The notes beneath the pieces were generated by a model that had not been told where the DNA came from, ran no database searches, and saw only the letters and a list, made by a program, of their open reading frames with translations. Positions 1 to 10,363 of a DNA stretch of 64,000 bases are shown here, piece after piece. Position 1 is the first letter of the stretch; each line of letters opens with the position of its first letter. The stretch is from Morella rubra (lineage: Eukaryota; Streptophyta; Magnoliopsida; Fagales; Myricaceae). Position numbers and translations under genes: made by a program. The DNA is taken from NCBI GenBank assembly GCA_003952965.2, contig CM025849.1, positions 34,055,079-34,119,078 on the forward strand, read 5' to 3'.

Positions 1-505
1 GAACTGAGGATTTATTGTTTACGTTTTTGGGATGGACATGGATATAGATTGCAATGAAGGTCTGTCATAATGTCAGCAGTATGTACAACAAGGCAACAAA
101 TGCCGAAATTAGTAGCCATGGCTTGTGCAATACTCGCACTTGAAGTCTGCCTACTTCTAACGGATCCCACTCCTATAGTGTGCGTCCACTTACATTGAAC
201 ATTTTGGACAGCTATCAAAATCGTCTTGTTGGGATAAGTATGAGTTATCAAAGCCAAACAGCAAGTCCTTGCCCAAAGCGTTGATGTATGTAGCAAGTTC
301 TCATCGGTCTCGAATGAATGTTCAATCACTTTGCGTTCGTAAAGGAGATCAACATCCTCTTTGGTGTTCAAAAAGGAAGTCCAAGAAAGCAGTGTACCTC
401 ATGAAGTACTTGGAGATATTGGATTGGCTTTGCTCAAATGCCACGCAGTTCACCAAGAAAGAGCTCATGACGTCGTCGATGGTTATGCTGGCCGGTTGAT
501 CAACA
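1..505 (-). pseudogene. DUF247 protein, C-terminal remnant
   Basis: This is the end of a plant DUF247 (PF03140) gene, a family of plant membrane-associated proteins of mostly unknown role. Reading the minus strand from about 500, one frame gives SITIDDVMSSFLVNCVAFEQ and then a YTAFLDFL block, which is the family's conserved 'IDD..LLNLIAFEQ...Y..FLDCL' segment. After a frameshift near 365 the text continues as NTKEDVDLLYERKVIEHSF and, in another frame, INALGKDLLFGFDN, the usual final third of the domain. The last part, before about 60, should hold the single C-terminal membrane helix but is badly decayed. At least three frame changes are visible and the N-terminal two thirds are missing, so this is a pseudogene. 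A related copy lies at 13960-14345. The family call is from recalled motifs; no profile search was possible. Confidence 0.72.
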
Positions 506-1194
506 TCCTTTTTAATTTTATTATCCTCTCATTGGTCATGATGTCGACCATAAATTCTTCAATGATATCCCTTAAAAATGATAGCCCCTGAAACACATGT
601 ACAGCAGATCTCATTAATAAAATGCTATAGAAAGTATATTGGACAGGTCCGTTGCAATTTTCAGCATATTTCATAGGCAAGTCAGACATTACAGTTCTGG
701 TATCATTTTGCAATGCTAACAATTTAACAGAGGTGCTAAATAAACGAATAAACCCATGCCCAATGCCGAGCATATTCATTTTATTTGAATGAGTTAAAGG
801 TAAACAAATACAATTAAAGATTAATGGACAAGTGTAAATATGTAAAATAATAAAAAGAAGTAACTATTTATAGTACTTTCTCACAAGTAAAGAATTATTC
901 TTCTAATTTTTTTTCCTCAGTGATTTCTTTTTCTCAAGAAAAGTAAAGAGTTATTCCATTTCTTTTTTCAATACTAAAATATGTTTTTTATTCTTTTATT
1001 AACTTTTCGTAAGAGACGCAAAGAATTGTTCTTCAGTTTTCTGAGATACCCTCGGTAAACAACTTTACTTTCTTCCACCCACGATCCTTTGCTATCTTCC
1101 CTGAGGTTATCTACTGGCCAGTACAGTACTACGCATGCTGCTAATGTTTCTCCATATCTAGCTTGTGTTTTCAGTAAAACTAGGCCTAGCCGGA
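483..1194 (-). repeat. Repeat X, copy 1 (left part, split by Harbinger)
   Basis: This stretch is the reverse complement of 8245-8915. It carries a 98-codon open frame (779 to 483, minus) that is also open in the second copy (8664-8960), with most residues shared, for example GHGFIRLFSTSVKLLALQND. I do not recognise the protein. The rest is AT-rich, with motifs such as TTCTTTACTTTTCTTGAG that recur at many places in the window. Copy 1 is interrupted at 1194/5071 by the Harbinger element and resumes at 5071-5265. Confidence 0.75.
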
Positions 1195-1319
1195 GAGCAT
1201 TATTAGCAGGTTATCTATTCTAGCTTTTTGGTTAGAATAGAGAACCAATATAGTTAAATAGTTAAAAATGTGTGTTTTGCAGCTTATTTATTTTAACAAA
1301 AGTTAAAAAAAAATTTAAC

Positions 1320-1363
1320 AAGTGAACAGTAATTATCTATTTTTAGATAATTACTGTTCACTT
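1320..1363. repeat. 20-bp perfect hairpin
   Basis: Arms 1320-1339 and 1344-1363 are exact reverse complements (AAGTGAACAGTAATTATCTA) around a TTTT loop. It lies about 125 bp inside the left Harbinger terminus. It may be a subterminal structure of the element or a small nested palindrome. No promoter or RNA gene signal is evident. Confidence 0.85.
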
Positions 1364-1419
1364 CTTCGTATTAAAATAATAACATAATTTTTTTTTCATT
1401 TTTCTCTCTTTGCCACTGA

Positions 1420-1720
1420 CCTCTCTCTCTCTCCCTCGTCTCCCAACTCTCCCTCTCTCCCTCTCTAGTCTCCGACGCTCCATCTCTGGTCTCCATCCGA
1501 GCTCTCTCGCTGGTCGATCTCCACTTCACAAGGTAATCTCCCAGCTCTCTCTCTCTGGTCTCCAGATCTGATTTTCTCTCTCTCTCTCTCTGGTGCGTCT
1601 CTCTCTCTGGTGCGTTTTGGGGGCTGATTTTCTATTTCTTTCTCTGGTGCGGTTTGGGGGCTGATTTTCTGAGTTTTGGTGCGTTTTGGGGGGGAGAAAG
1701 AGAGAGAGAATCTGGAATCT
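1420..1720. repeat. CT-rich tract with repeated TGGTGCG units
   Basis: The plus strand is dominated by CTCTCT runs, with a repeated phrase containing GGTGCGTTTTGGGGGCTGAT at about 1610, 1645 and 1680. It lies inside the Harbinger element, upstream of the plus-strand accessory gene, where a CT-rich 5' leader would be expected. The open frame on the opposite strand here is an artefact of low complexity. Confidence 0.5.
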
Positions 1721-2736
1721 TAGTTCTTGCTTCCAGGCATACAATTTCTTTCCCAGTGTTTTGTGTCCACTGCAGTTATTTCTAATTCCACTATTTCTGT
1801 GAATTAGTGGCTTAAAAATGGGAGCTACGTCTGATATCCTTTTTGTCTTCGAAGACGTTAAGGTATTATTAGGTGAACCAACTAAGATGGACCCAAATTG
1901 CTCAGGTCAAGCATGTATAAAACGGCTACTGCATGTTTACTCTAAATTCTTGATATTTTAAGTGTATGGTGTATTGTCATTGGCAGTAGTAAACAGACTT
2001 TTAGGGTGGTGTCAAATTTCTAGTTGCCTTTTGAAGAGATAAAAAGCTCAGCTCAGATATTCAACCACCATGAAAAAAAAATTCTGCCATCAAATTCTTG
2101 GTGGTTGGGCGCGCCTCTCTCTTGATGTAACCAAACCAACGTTTTCTTTCGTTCCCTTCATACTTCAGTAGATTTCTGTAGGAAAGAAAGCACCATCATA
2201 GTTTTCAATAGAGGAATTCAACCTATGATTTTCCAAAATTAGGATGGTTGTCGAGACAAACAAAATTAGGATGTAGAACAAAATAATGTACACTAAAAGG
2301 AAATTGAGATCAGGGGTTCATAGCTTGTTCTTTACTTTTCCTGCACTTACTTTGCTGCCAACCAGACCGATGAATTTTTATTTTTATAGTTGCTTAGATG
2401 CTTCCTTTATCTACAATTCCATTGCTGTTGCCTCTGCATTTGGATTTTCAATTCAGTTGCTGATCTTGGCTTTGGCTTCTTTGTCTTGGTTGATCTTCTT
2501 TTGCTCTTTTAGTTGCAATTACGTTTTGCGTTCAATTACTTAGGATGGTTGCCGAGACAAACAAAATTAGTTTCAGGTTGCCCTCATCTTTAGTTACATA
2601 TTGGTTCTTGTTTATTGATTCATTGCTAATTTACTAGTGCCGCTTGTAGTTAGATCTATCATTTACTATTATGGTGGATTCTGATTATTAGGATGGATCA
2701 TTTTTGGATCAATCTCAACAAGTTTCGATGTCGATT

Positions 2737-3034
2737 GCCCACTCTTGAGGATGCGCATATCCAAGGAGAAGAACTATGCGCTTGGACAACTCAGATTGGA
2801 GATTGAAAGGAGAAAGTTCATTTACAAGAGGATGCGCATATCCAAGGAGAAGAACTAGTTCGCTTGGAACAAGAAAGAGTGGAGATTGAAAGGAGAAAGC
2901 TTCATTTACAAGAGTTGGATCGAGAAGAGAAATTAGAGATTAAAAAGAGAAAGCTTCAGCTACAAGAGTTGGATCGCGAGGAGAGAATAATGATGATCGA
3001 TACAACTATGATGTCCGACTTGCAAAAGCAATAA
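2737..3034 (+). pseudogene. Harbinger accessory (Myb/SANT-like) protein, C-terminal remnant
   Basis: From 2828 an open frame encodes a charged coiled coil with two similar units (RRKLHLQELDREEKLEI and KRKLQLQELDREERIMM) ending in DLQKQ and a stop at 3034. This E/R/K-rich end followed by a short MMSDLQ tail is the usual C-terminus of the second Harbinger protein, which works with the transposase in DNA binding and nuclear import. The DNA-binding N-terminus is not readable: upstream, 1800-2700 shows only short open stretches and stops. A direct duplication of about 90 bp (start 2737, again at 2828, GAGGATGCGCATATCCAAGG) shifts the frame. The identity rests on this tail and on its position beside the transposase. 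Confidence 0.6.
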
Positions 3035-3393
3035 TGGAATGCACGCTAAAAGAAAATCCTGGAGAGTAAACTGTAAAGAAGCAATAAAGTATGCATGATC
3101 TGCTCTTGTATTGTAGGTATTGACTTTAACGTTTATTCTCTATATTTACATTTTTTATTACGTATTGGACTTAAATGTTAAGTCCTTATTTCTGCACTTT
3201 TGATTAGGTATTGGACTTTTCTTTTGCACTTGTTTTTACTGAACATTTTAGTGAAATTGCCATTTTTATTTTAGGTAAGAAGTTCTAGAAAAAAATAAAC
3301 ATAAAGTACTATACAAGCTTGTTAAATAGAAAATAATGAATGTTAAACTTATTACAAATTATGCATATTAAACTTATCATTCATTTGAAACTC

Positions 3394-4577
3394 CTATGAT
3401 TGGCCATGTAATTGCCACAAGTGCTCGATCAGGTCCGATTGGAGTTGAGAATGAGTTTCTTTGTCTCTAATATGTAGATGATTACGAATAAACGTTGCAA
3501 GCATATCCGTTTCATCATGTGACACTGGTTTGGGAGGATTTACATTGCCTTGTTCATATTCGAAGTCCAACGTCAGGCTGACGTACAATTGCAAATCGTG
3601 CTTGCAACACTCCGAAAGCACGCTCTACATCCTTCCTTGTAGACTCTTGTGCTGCAGCAAAATATTTTTTTTTTGGCTCCTATGGAGGTTGAGATTGTTT
3701 TTACAAATGTCGACCATTGCGGATATATACCATCAACAAGGTAATATCCCATCGTGTAGTCGTGACCATTAATAGAGTAATTAACTCGAGGAGCACACCC
3801 TTGAGCAAGCTCAGTAAACAAAAAAGATTTTTCTAGTACATTGATGTCATTGTTAGACCCAGGTAACCAAAAAATGCATGCCATATCCAAAGATCATATG
3901 AAGCAACTGCTTCCAAAATTATAATTGCTTCACGTTTATAGCCAGAATGCATACCTTTCCATGAGGTCAGACAGTTCTTCCACGTCCAGTGCATGCAGTC
4001 GATGCTCCCCAACATCCCAGGAAAACCACGACGTTCGCCAATCTCCAACAATCTTGCAATGTCATTAGTTGTTGGTGACCTCAAGTACTGATCAGAGTAA
4101 AGAGAAATCACTACTTTCACAAATAGTTTAAGACTCTACATTGCTGTGGTTTCTGAAATCCTCAGATATTCGTCCACATAATCACCGGTTACTCCATATG
4201 CTAGCATCCTGAACACAGCAGTAATCTTTTGAATAGAAGAAAATCCAAGTGTTCCAGCTTGCATTTCTTTCTTGGGCGAAGTATGGTTGATGTGCTTCAA
4301 CCTCAGATACAATACGTCGAAAAAGAGGACACCTCATCCGAAACCTTCTTCGAAATAGTCTGGGAGAATATACTGGGTCTTCAGCAAAATAGTCGAGCAT
4401 AAGCCTTTCGTGGCTTTCCAACCGATTACGCATGATGTACTTACGACGTTGGGTACCACCACGGTGTGATGATGATCCTTCTTCCATAGCACTATTAATT
4501 ACCTCTAAATCATCATCAAAGTCGTCATGAAGCATTTTGGGAAGAAAAGAGCGACTCTTGAAGAAAAAACAAGCCAT
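3394..4577 (-). pseudogene. Harbinger transposase (HARBI1-like DDE nuclease), frameshifted
   Basis: The transposase cuts and joins element ends. The reading starts at 4577 with an acidic N-terminus, then LFRRRFRMRCPLFRRIVSEV. After a frame change it gives YLRSPTTNDIARLLEIGE and GFPGMLGSIDCMHWTWKNC (first catalytic Asp in IDCMHW), then EAVASYDLWIWHAFFG. A further shift gives LPGSNNDINVLEKS (second Asp) and NGHDYTMGYYLVDGIYP, then a last segment ending DLIEHLWQLHG. These blocks follow the order of the plant transposon protein family PF04827. At least four frame changes separate the pieces (near 4240, 4130, 3860 and 3640), so no full protein can be made. No intron boundaries clearly explain the breaks. 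Its partner gene lies downstream in convergent orientation. Confidence 0.92.
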
Positions 4578-4686
4578 GAGAGAAAAAATAGAGATAGGTA
4601 GGATGAAAATAAATCTTGGGTGAGGTGAATGATTATTGGAGAGCAGATGGTCTTATTTATATTGAAAGCATAAAGACATTTTTTTT

Positions 4687-4866
4687 AAAATATGACCGTT
4701 GGGAAAATGACAAATTTCAAATAATATGACCGTTAGAATAAGACAAAATTTTAAAAATATGACCGTTAGAATAAGACAAAATTTAAAAATATGACCGTTA
4801 GAAAAGACAAAATTTAAAAAATTCGATTTTTTAGATAAGACAAATATTCAAAAATATGACCGTTAC
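4687..4866. repeat. Subterminal tandem repeats of the Harbinger element
   Basis: The motif TATGACCGTT recurs five times (about 4691, 4734, 4758, 4790 and 4855), each followed by an A-rich AGACAAAATTT-like spacer. Units are 24-65 bp. The tract lies between the transposase promoter side and the right terminus, where Harbinger transposases are expected to bind. Confidence 0.7.
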
Positions 4867-5070
4867 GATAAATCGAATATTCAAAAAAATAAATGTTAAA
4901 GAAAGAATAGAGAAATCTTTGAAAAATAATATTTTAATAGAATAGTAAAAGTAGATGGTTAAAATAGAGAAGCTGTGGGGATCTTTTTAAAAAGTTAGTA
5001 GTTAAAATAGAGAAGTGCACTTTTTGGTTAAAGTAGAGATCCAAATATGAATAAGCTGCAAATAATGCTC

Positions 5071-5265
5071 TGAGAAAAAGGAAAGTAAATCTGGACCAAA
5101 ATATTGTCTTAGCAGTTAGTTTAAGACTAGACCCGTAACTAGGCTGACCTTTAAGAGTTAAAAAAGAACTAAAAGGAATTGTCATTTGCTCACCCACCTC
5201 TCTCTCTCTCTCTCAGTCGCTCGTGTCTCTGAGATCTGAGTCACTCATGTATTGTGTAATATAAG
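5071..5265 (-). repeat. Repeat X, copy 1 (right part)
   Basis: This is the reverse complement of about 8045-8243, including a (CT)n tract at 5200-5215 and GTCACTC-type motifs. Together with 483-1194 it forms one X copy cut in two by the Harbinger insertion. Confidence 0.8.
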
Positions 5266-6080
5266 TGAGTAGAATAAACGAATTTTTTTTCTCTATTTTC
5301 TAGTCATTTTCTCACCTACTTACATTTTGAGAATCTCATCATTTCCTTTTAATCTCGAACTAATTTTTATGCTCTTCCTAAAAAAACTTAAATTTTCTTT
5401 CTTCACGTCGTAGTTTTCTCATCATTTCCTCTTTAACACACCCTGCATTAATCTTTGTTAAACTCCTTGCAAGGACTTCCTGTTGGAAAGTTGGAACTGA
5501 CATTTTATTCTGCAATTGTTTGAAATCCATTATGTTCATATATATTTTGTATATGTCATCAGAACTTCTCAGTTATTTGCATTCAAAGAATTGAACTTCA
5601 GAATTTAGGTGTCCAATCCCACCGTACCGGCCGCTCGGTGCCAATACCGATATGGTGCTACCAGTGGTCTTACCGTCACCGATAATTTCTAGTCAAACCA
5701 ACGGTCACGGTTCACATTTTTGTTATTTTTTTTTTTTTAAATAAAAATGACATGTCATTTCATTTTTTAAAAAGGAGAAAAAAGATGTCATTCTTCACTT
5801 AAAAAGAGCAGCATCGTTTCAGGTTTAGGGTTATTAACCCTAACCCTTCTCACGCCGTTGTCCCAGTAGCCCTTAGCCCCCACTCTCGCCTCTCTCACAT
5901 TCTTCCTATCCTTGCAGGCCACACACCCTCCTCTCTCTCTAGTCCCTCAGCTCTCTGACGTCCCCTCTCTCTCTATTTTGGCCATTCACTAATGCGCTAA
6001 TCACAAGTAGGATATCTTTAATCTTAAAATCAAGTGCAAGAACTGGCTTTCTACACAAGATAAAACAAAAAAAATAGATG
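5266..6080 (-). repeat. Repeat Y, copy 1
   Basis: This is the reverse complement of 8915-9680 and of 21295-21985. Shared landmarks include AAGTCCTTGCAAGGAGTTTA, a TTCATATATATTTTG segment, an AACCCTAACCC-like stretch and a CT-rich part near 5930. No protein is recognised. It lies directly against X at 5265, the reverse of the X-Y order seen in copy 2. Confidence 0.75.
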
Positions 6081-6119
6081 CTGTTAATTTTAGATAGCAA
6101 AAGATACATAAATTTTTAA

Positions 6120-6250
6120 GAGATGATGCAAAGTGTTTAAAATTTTAGTTGGCACTGCAATATGACACAAATAATAAATCGAAGTGGAAAGTGTCAATAT
6201 CAATAATTAGAGGATTAATCAAAGTGAATATATCCCTTAAATAAATAAAC
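6120..6250. mobile_element. MITE remnant 3' of PGG exon (right end only)
   Basis: The segment ends ATATATCCC followed by TTAAATAAATAAACATG, exactly as in the MITE copies at 9900-10242 and 43540-43877. Only the terminal 130 bp or so is recognisable. It marks the same insertion event, duplicated together with the PGG exon. Confidence 0.55.
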
Positions 6251-6357
6251 ATGGGGCATCCCTCAATGATGGAGGAACTAACTAAAAAAGCTATGCAAAC
6301 AACCACACTAATTAATCAATGTTAAGTGAGATTTATCCTTCTCATCTTGACACTGAA

Positions 6358-7034
6358 TTAGCTGAGCTTACAACCGCATTTTTTAACTGCTACAACATGA
6401 TTAAGATCAAAAATTAGCTGAGCTCGAAACTTAAAAACTATAAAAAAGAATACAGGAATGAAAGTTGATCCAGTGACACAAGAGCCAATGGCAAGAGATC
6501 TGGAAGGAGCTAACACAGCATACGAACATGTGACAAATGCCAGCACCATTGTTATCATCGCCACCAAAATAAACAACCCTGCCACTGTTGAAAACTTGGC
6601 ACGCGATTCAGGATGAGGTAGCAATGGCACTAGTAGGAGAATTAAGACAGCGGAGCTAGAGAATACCATGGATATGTTATCTAGAATAACAAATGCCATA
6701 AAAGCATCACTACTCCTCAATATCGCAGAGCCTGGGTGTGTGCCGTCCTTATCTACGAAACCCCAGGCATGGTAATGTCTGCTGCAAAGGTCATAGTAGT
6801 AATGAGTGTAGCTACTACCAGCTGAGGGCTTGCCGCTTTCTCCAACAACTCCAAGTCCTCCTTCGTCCACGTCTCACGGTTGACCAAATTATAGATTACA
6901 CGCATCTCCACCTTGTGTTTTATTTTTTGCAGCAAGTTTAGAGTTTCCCCACAATATATAGCCTTAAAAAACTTTAATATAGCATGGAAGAAAGAAAAGA
7001 AGTAACAGTAAAAGCACGCAGTGATATATAACAC
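6358..7034 (-). pseudogene. PGG-domain exon, copy P1 (no ankyrin repeats)
   Basis: This is the last exon of an ankyrin-PGG membrane protein (PF13962). The sequence reads KEDLELLEKAASPQLVVATL, then LITTMTFAADITMPG, where one G is missing compared with copy P2 and shifts the frame right at the PGG core. It continues as FVDKDGTHPGSAILRSSDAF, three further hydrophobic helices (around AFMAFVILDNISMVF, LFILVAMITMVLAFV, GSCVTGSTFIPVFFFIVF) and a basic tail, stop at 6358. No ankyrin exons are found upstream before 8 kb, so this is a stranded 3' exon. Copy P2 at 10364 is highly similar over more than 1 kb including non-coding flanks, so the two arose by duplication. Confidence 0.85.
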
Positions 7035-7136
7035 TTTGATTCAAGCAGAGAACAAATGGTTGATTAGAAAAACAAAAAAATAAAATAAAAGCAGAGAAGA
7101 ACAAGTATGCATTACGACAGCACCATAGACTGCTGT

Positions 7137-7290
7137 AGCTTTTCAGGTGTAGCAATAGTCCCTAACATAGCAGAAACTCTGTAGTCTATATATATGCAAG
7201 CAGCTCCCAATGTAAGAAGAAACATGAACGCCGGCTGTAACGAATGGGATTGAGAAATAATAATTTAATACGTTTAAAACCTTCAGATCT
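7137..7290 (-). other. Duplicated short hydrophobic reading frame, copy 1
   Basis: On the minus strand one frame reads FMFLLTLGAACIYIDYRVSA, then MLGTIATPEKLQQSMVLS and a stop. The same segment recurs at 11100-11262 in the same place relative to PGG copy P2. It could be a short membrane exon of the ankyrin-PGG family or conserved intron sequence. I cannot name it. Confidence 0.35.
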
Positions 7291-7539
7291 TAATATCTTT
7301 TCCCGAGTTATTTCTTGTTTCAACTTCAAAGAATAAGCCAACATTGGCTGGACATTTGATAACTTCATTCTTTGTCTACTATAAATAAACTCCTTAGGTA
7401 TAAGTTAAATACAAATATGTGAGTATATTTGGAATTTCTTCTTATTTTAAAAATAAAGAAAACCAAAACAATCTTATTACCCATTCACTAAGTGCACAAT
7501 GAAATAATTAATTAAGCCTGCATTTGTCTCGAGCACGAG

Positions 7540-8040
7540 TTAATTCAAATTGAGAACTTGCAAAGAAGACCACACAAAAATAATAAATCTAAGGAGCCCA
7601 GTGCATCATCTGAAAGTAGCTTACCAGTCGACGAATCACTGTGAAAAAGGGTATTGCAATAGTGAAGCACGACTTCCTCAGTTGTGCTTTCGAAATGTCA
7701 GATTCTTCAGGTTGAGCCGCTTGTGGGAGAGAAATGGTGATGAGTACACGAAGAAGGTTCTTAGAAAAAAACAAAAAACAGGACTACACCGAGGAGGAAA
7801 AATGTGGAAAGGTGCTGGCTCCGGGAGAGAAAGAGAGAGGGTGCATGGGATATCAGAGAGGGGGGAGAAGGCTGGGATCTTGTGTACTCACTGAGTGACG
7901 GGAGTGGGCTTAATAAAGAGAACTACTTTAATAACCGGCTTCCACTTGAAGCAATTATTGTTTCACCAGATCTAGTTGTTTCCAACTCCTGGTTCACGCT
8001 GATTAGAAGAAAGAAAAAAAAGAACTCGTGGTTCACGTTA
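7540..8040 (-). repeat. Leader-type repeat Z, copy 1
   Basis: It shares with 36330-36545 and 39120-39640 a GAGCGGCTTGTGG-like motif, a GA-rich stretch, a GTGCTCACTGAGTGAC segment and a CACTTGAAGCAATT segment. On the minus strand the pattern (pyrimidine-rich leader before a donor-like site) resembles a 5' untranslated region. Open frames on both strands here are not conserved between copies, so I do not call a gene. Confidence 0.45.
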
Positions 8041-8915
8041 CGCTTATATTACACAATACATGAGTGACTGAGATCTAAGAGACATGAGCGACTGTTAGAG
8101 AGTGAGAGAGACAGAGAGGTGGGTGAGCAAATGACAATTCCTTTTAGTTCTTTTTTAACTCTTAATGGTAAGCCTAGTTACTGGTCTAGTCTTAAACTAA
8201 CTGAGACAATATTTTGGTCCAGATTTACTTTCCTTTTTTTCCAGGCTAGGTCTAGTTTTACGGAAAACACAAGCTAGATATGGAGAAACATTAGCAGCAT
8301 ACGTGGAATACTGTACTGGCCAGTAGATAACCTCAGGAAGATAGCAAAGGATCGTGGGTGGAAGAAAGTAAAGTCGTTTACCGAGGGTATCTCAGAAAAC
8401 TGAAGAACAATTCTTTGCGTCTCTTACGAAAAGTTAATAAAAGAATAAAAAAATATTTTAGTATTGAAAAAAAATATGGAATAACTCTTTACTTTTCTTG
8501 AGAAAAAGAAATCACTGAGAAAAAAAAAATTAGAAGAATAATTCTTTCCGTGTGAGAAAGTACTATACATAGTTATTTCTCTTTATTATTATTTCACATA
8601 TTTACACTTCTTTGTCCATTAATCTTTAATTGTATTTGTTTACCTTTAACTCATTCAAATAAAATGAACAGGCTCGGCATCGGGCATGGGTTTATTCGTT
8701 TATTTAGCACCTCTGTTAAATTGTTAGCATTGCAAAATGATACCAGAACTGTAATGTCTGACTTGCCTATGAACTATGCTGAAAATCGTAACAGACCTGT
8801 CCAATATACTTTGTATAGCATTTGCTTAATGAGATCTGCTGTACAAGTATTTCACGGACTATCATTTTTCTGGGATATCATTGAAGAATTTATGGTGGAC
8901 ATGCAGTTGACATCT
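8041..8915 (+). repeat. Repeat X, copy 2 (intact, with 98-codon frame)
   Basis: This is an uninterrupted copy in inverted orientation to copy 1. It holds the Harbinger empty site (about 8238-8243). Its open frame starts at 8664 and runs to 8960 through the junction into Y. The frame has stayed open in both copies with few replacements, but its product (a start of NRLGIGHGFIRLFSTS) matches no family I know. Confidence 0.75.
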
Positions 8916-9860
8916 ATTTATTTGTTTTATCTTGTGCAGAGAGCCAGTTCTTGCACTTGATTTTAACATTAAAGACATCCTACATGTGATTAGCGCATTA
9001 GTGAATGGCAAAAATAGAGAGAGAGGGGGGACGTCGGAGAGCTGAGGGAGTAGAGAGAAAGAGGAGGGTGTGTGGTCAGCAGGGGTAGGTAGAATGGGAC
9101 AGAGGGTTAGGGTTAATAACCCTAAACCTGAAACGACGCTACTCTTTTTAAGTAGAGAATGACACTTTTTTCTCCTTTATAAAAAAAATGAAACGACGTG
9201 TCATTTTTATTTAAAAAAAAAAAATAAAAAAATGTGAACCGTGACCGTCTGTTTGACTAGGAATTATTGTTAATAGTAAAACCATCAGTAGCACTATAGC
9301 ACCATATCGACATCGGCATCGATATAATGGGATTGGACACCCATATTCTGGAGTTAAATTCTTTGAATGCAAACAACTGAGAAGTTCTGATGACATGTTC
9401 AAAATATATATGAACATAATGGATTTCAAACAATCGCAGATAAAATGTCAATTCCAACTTTCCAAATGGAAGTCCTTGCAAGGAGTTTAACAAAGGTTAA
9501 TGCAGGGTGTGTTAAAGAGGAAATGATGAGAAAACTACGGCATGATGAAGAAAATTTAAGTTTTTTTAGGAAGAGCATAAAAATTAGCTCGAGTTTAAAA
9601 GGAAATGATGAGATTCTCAAAATGTAAGTAGGTGAGAAAATGACTGGAAAATAGAGAAAAAAAATTCGTTTATTCTACTCACTTTTTCTAAAATTTGGAA
9701 AAAAACACAGGGCAAAATGTGTCAAGCAAAAGAAAAATGAAAAAAAAGGTTGTTTGTTGCTATCCTTAAAGGAAAGCGTAGTAATTAATGACATGTCGAT
9801 TATCTAGTGATAGATTATTTACTGGTCAGGCTGTCTAAAGAGAAATATAAATATAATTAG
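8916..9860 (+). repeat. Repeat Y, copy 2
   Basis: This copy is near-identical in layout to 21295-22160 and inverted relative to 5266-6080. It extends further than copy 1, to a TAAATATAAATATAATTAG motif shared with copy 3. No gene is recognised in it. Confidence 0.75.
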
Positions 9861-9899
9861 TTTGTAAAGCAACCTTTAGGTCAATATATGTTACTACTT

Positions 9900-10242
9900 A
9901 TTTCCTGGTGAGGCTTTGCACCTCTATATATTTATTATTTTATCATATTGCACCTTTTGATTTAAACACTTTGTACATGTTAAAATTTTCCGTTTAATTT
10001 AAATGGAAAATGATTTTTTTGTGTTCAAACTGATAATTTTATCTCCATAATATGTTGACAATTACTATTTTATGATAATAAAATCGTAATTTTAGACAGA
10101 AAAAATACATAAATCTTTAAGAAATGATGCAAAGTATCTAAAATCTTTGTGAGTATTGCAATATGACACAAATAATAAATCAAAGTGCAAAGTGTCAATA
10201 CCAAAAAATTAGAGAATTAATCAAAGTGCATTTATCCCTTAA
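9900..10242. mobile_element. MITE, decayed copy M2
   Basis: It shares GCACCTTTTGATTTAAACAC-like phrases on one side and GTGCAAAGTGTCAATACC, then TTTATCCC, on the other, with the foldback family best seen at 24466-24942. Its right end abuts TTAAATAAATAAACATG, the same target as in copies M1 and M4. The left terminus is eroded. Confidence 0.6.
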
Positions 10243-10363
10243 ATAAATAAACATGTGGCAGCCCCCAATTATATATGGAGGAACTTATTAAAAAATCTAT
10301 GCAAACAACCACACTAATTAATCAATGTTAAGTGAGATTTATCCTTCTCATCTTGAAACTAAA

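Larger units (their letters stand above)
1195..5070. mobile_element. PIF/Harbinger DNA transposon
   Basis: The element is bounded by inverted termini: GAGCATTATTAGCAGGTTAT at 1195 and its partner at the right end, whose reverse complement is GAGCATTATTTGCAGCTTAT, ending at 5070. The GAGCATY start is typical of plant Harbinger/Tourist elements. Flanking triplets are GGA and TGA, an imperfect 3-bp target duplication. The uninterrupted host sequence is present near 8238-8243 in repeat X copy 2 and near 39850 in copy 3, which proves the insertion. Inside are a broken Myb/SANT-type accessory gene on the plus strand (end at 3034) and a broken DDE transposase on the minus strand (4577-3394), in convergent order. 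The length of about 3.9 kb and both genes fit a formerly autonomous copy. Both genes are now defective, so it could move only with help. Confidence 0.88.

Noticed and set aside
1526..1744. A charged minus-strand frame of 72 codons
   Set aside because: It is the complement of a CT-rich tract and its R/E-rich product is a composition effect.
3121..3390. Possible long terminal repeat or retroelement between the two Harbinger genes
   Set aside because: No repeated partner, primer-binding site or polypurine tract; simply the intergenic part of the element.
7550..8067. Overlapping plus-strand frames in the leader-type repeat Z
   Set aside because: The frames are not conserved in the other Z copies at 36.3 and 39.2-39.6 kb.
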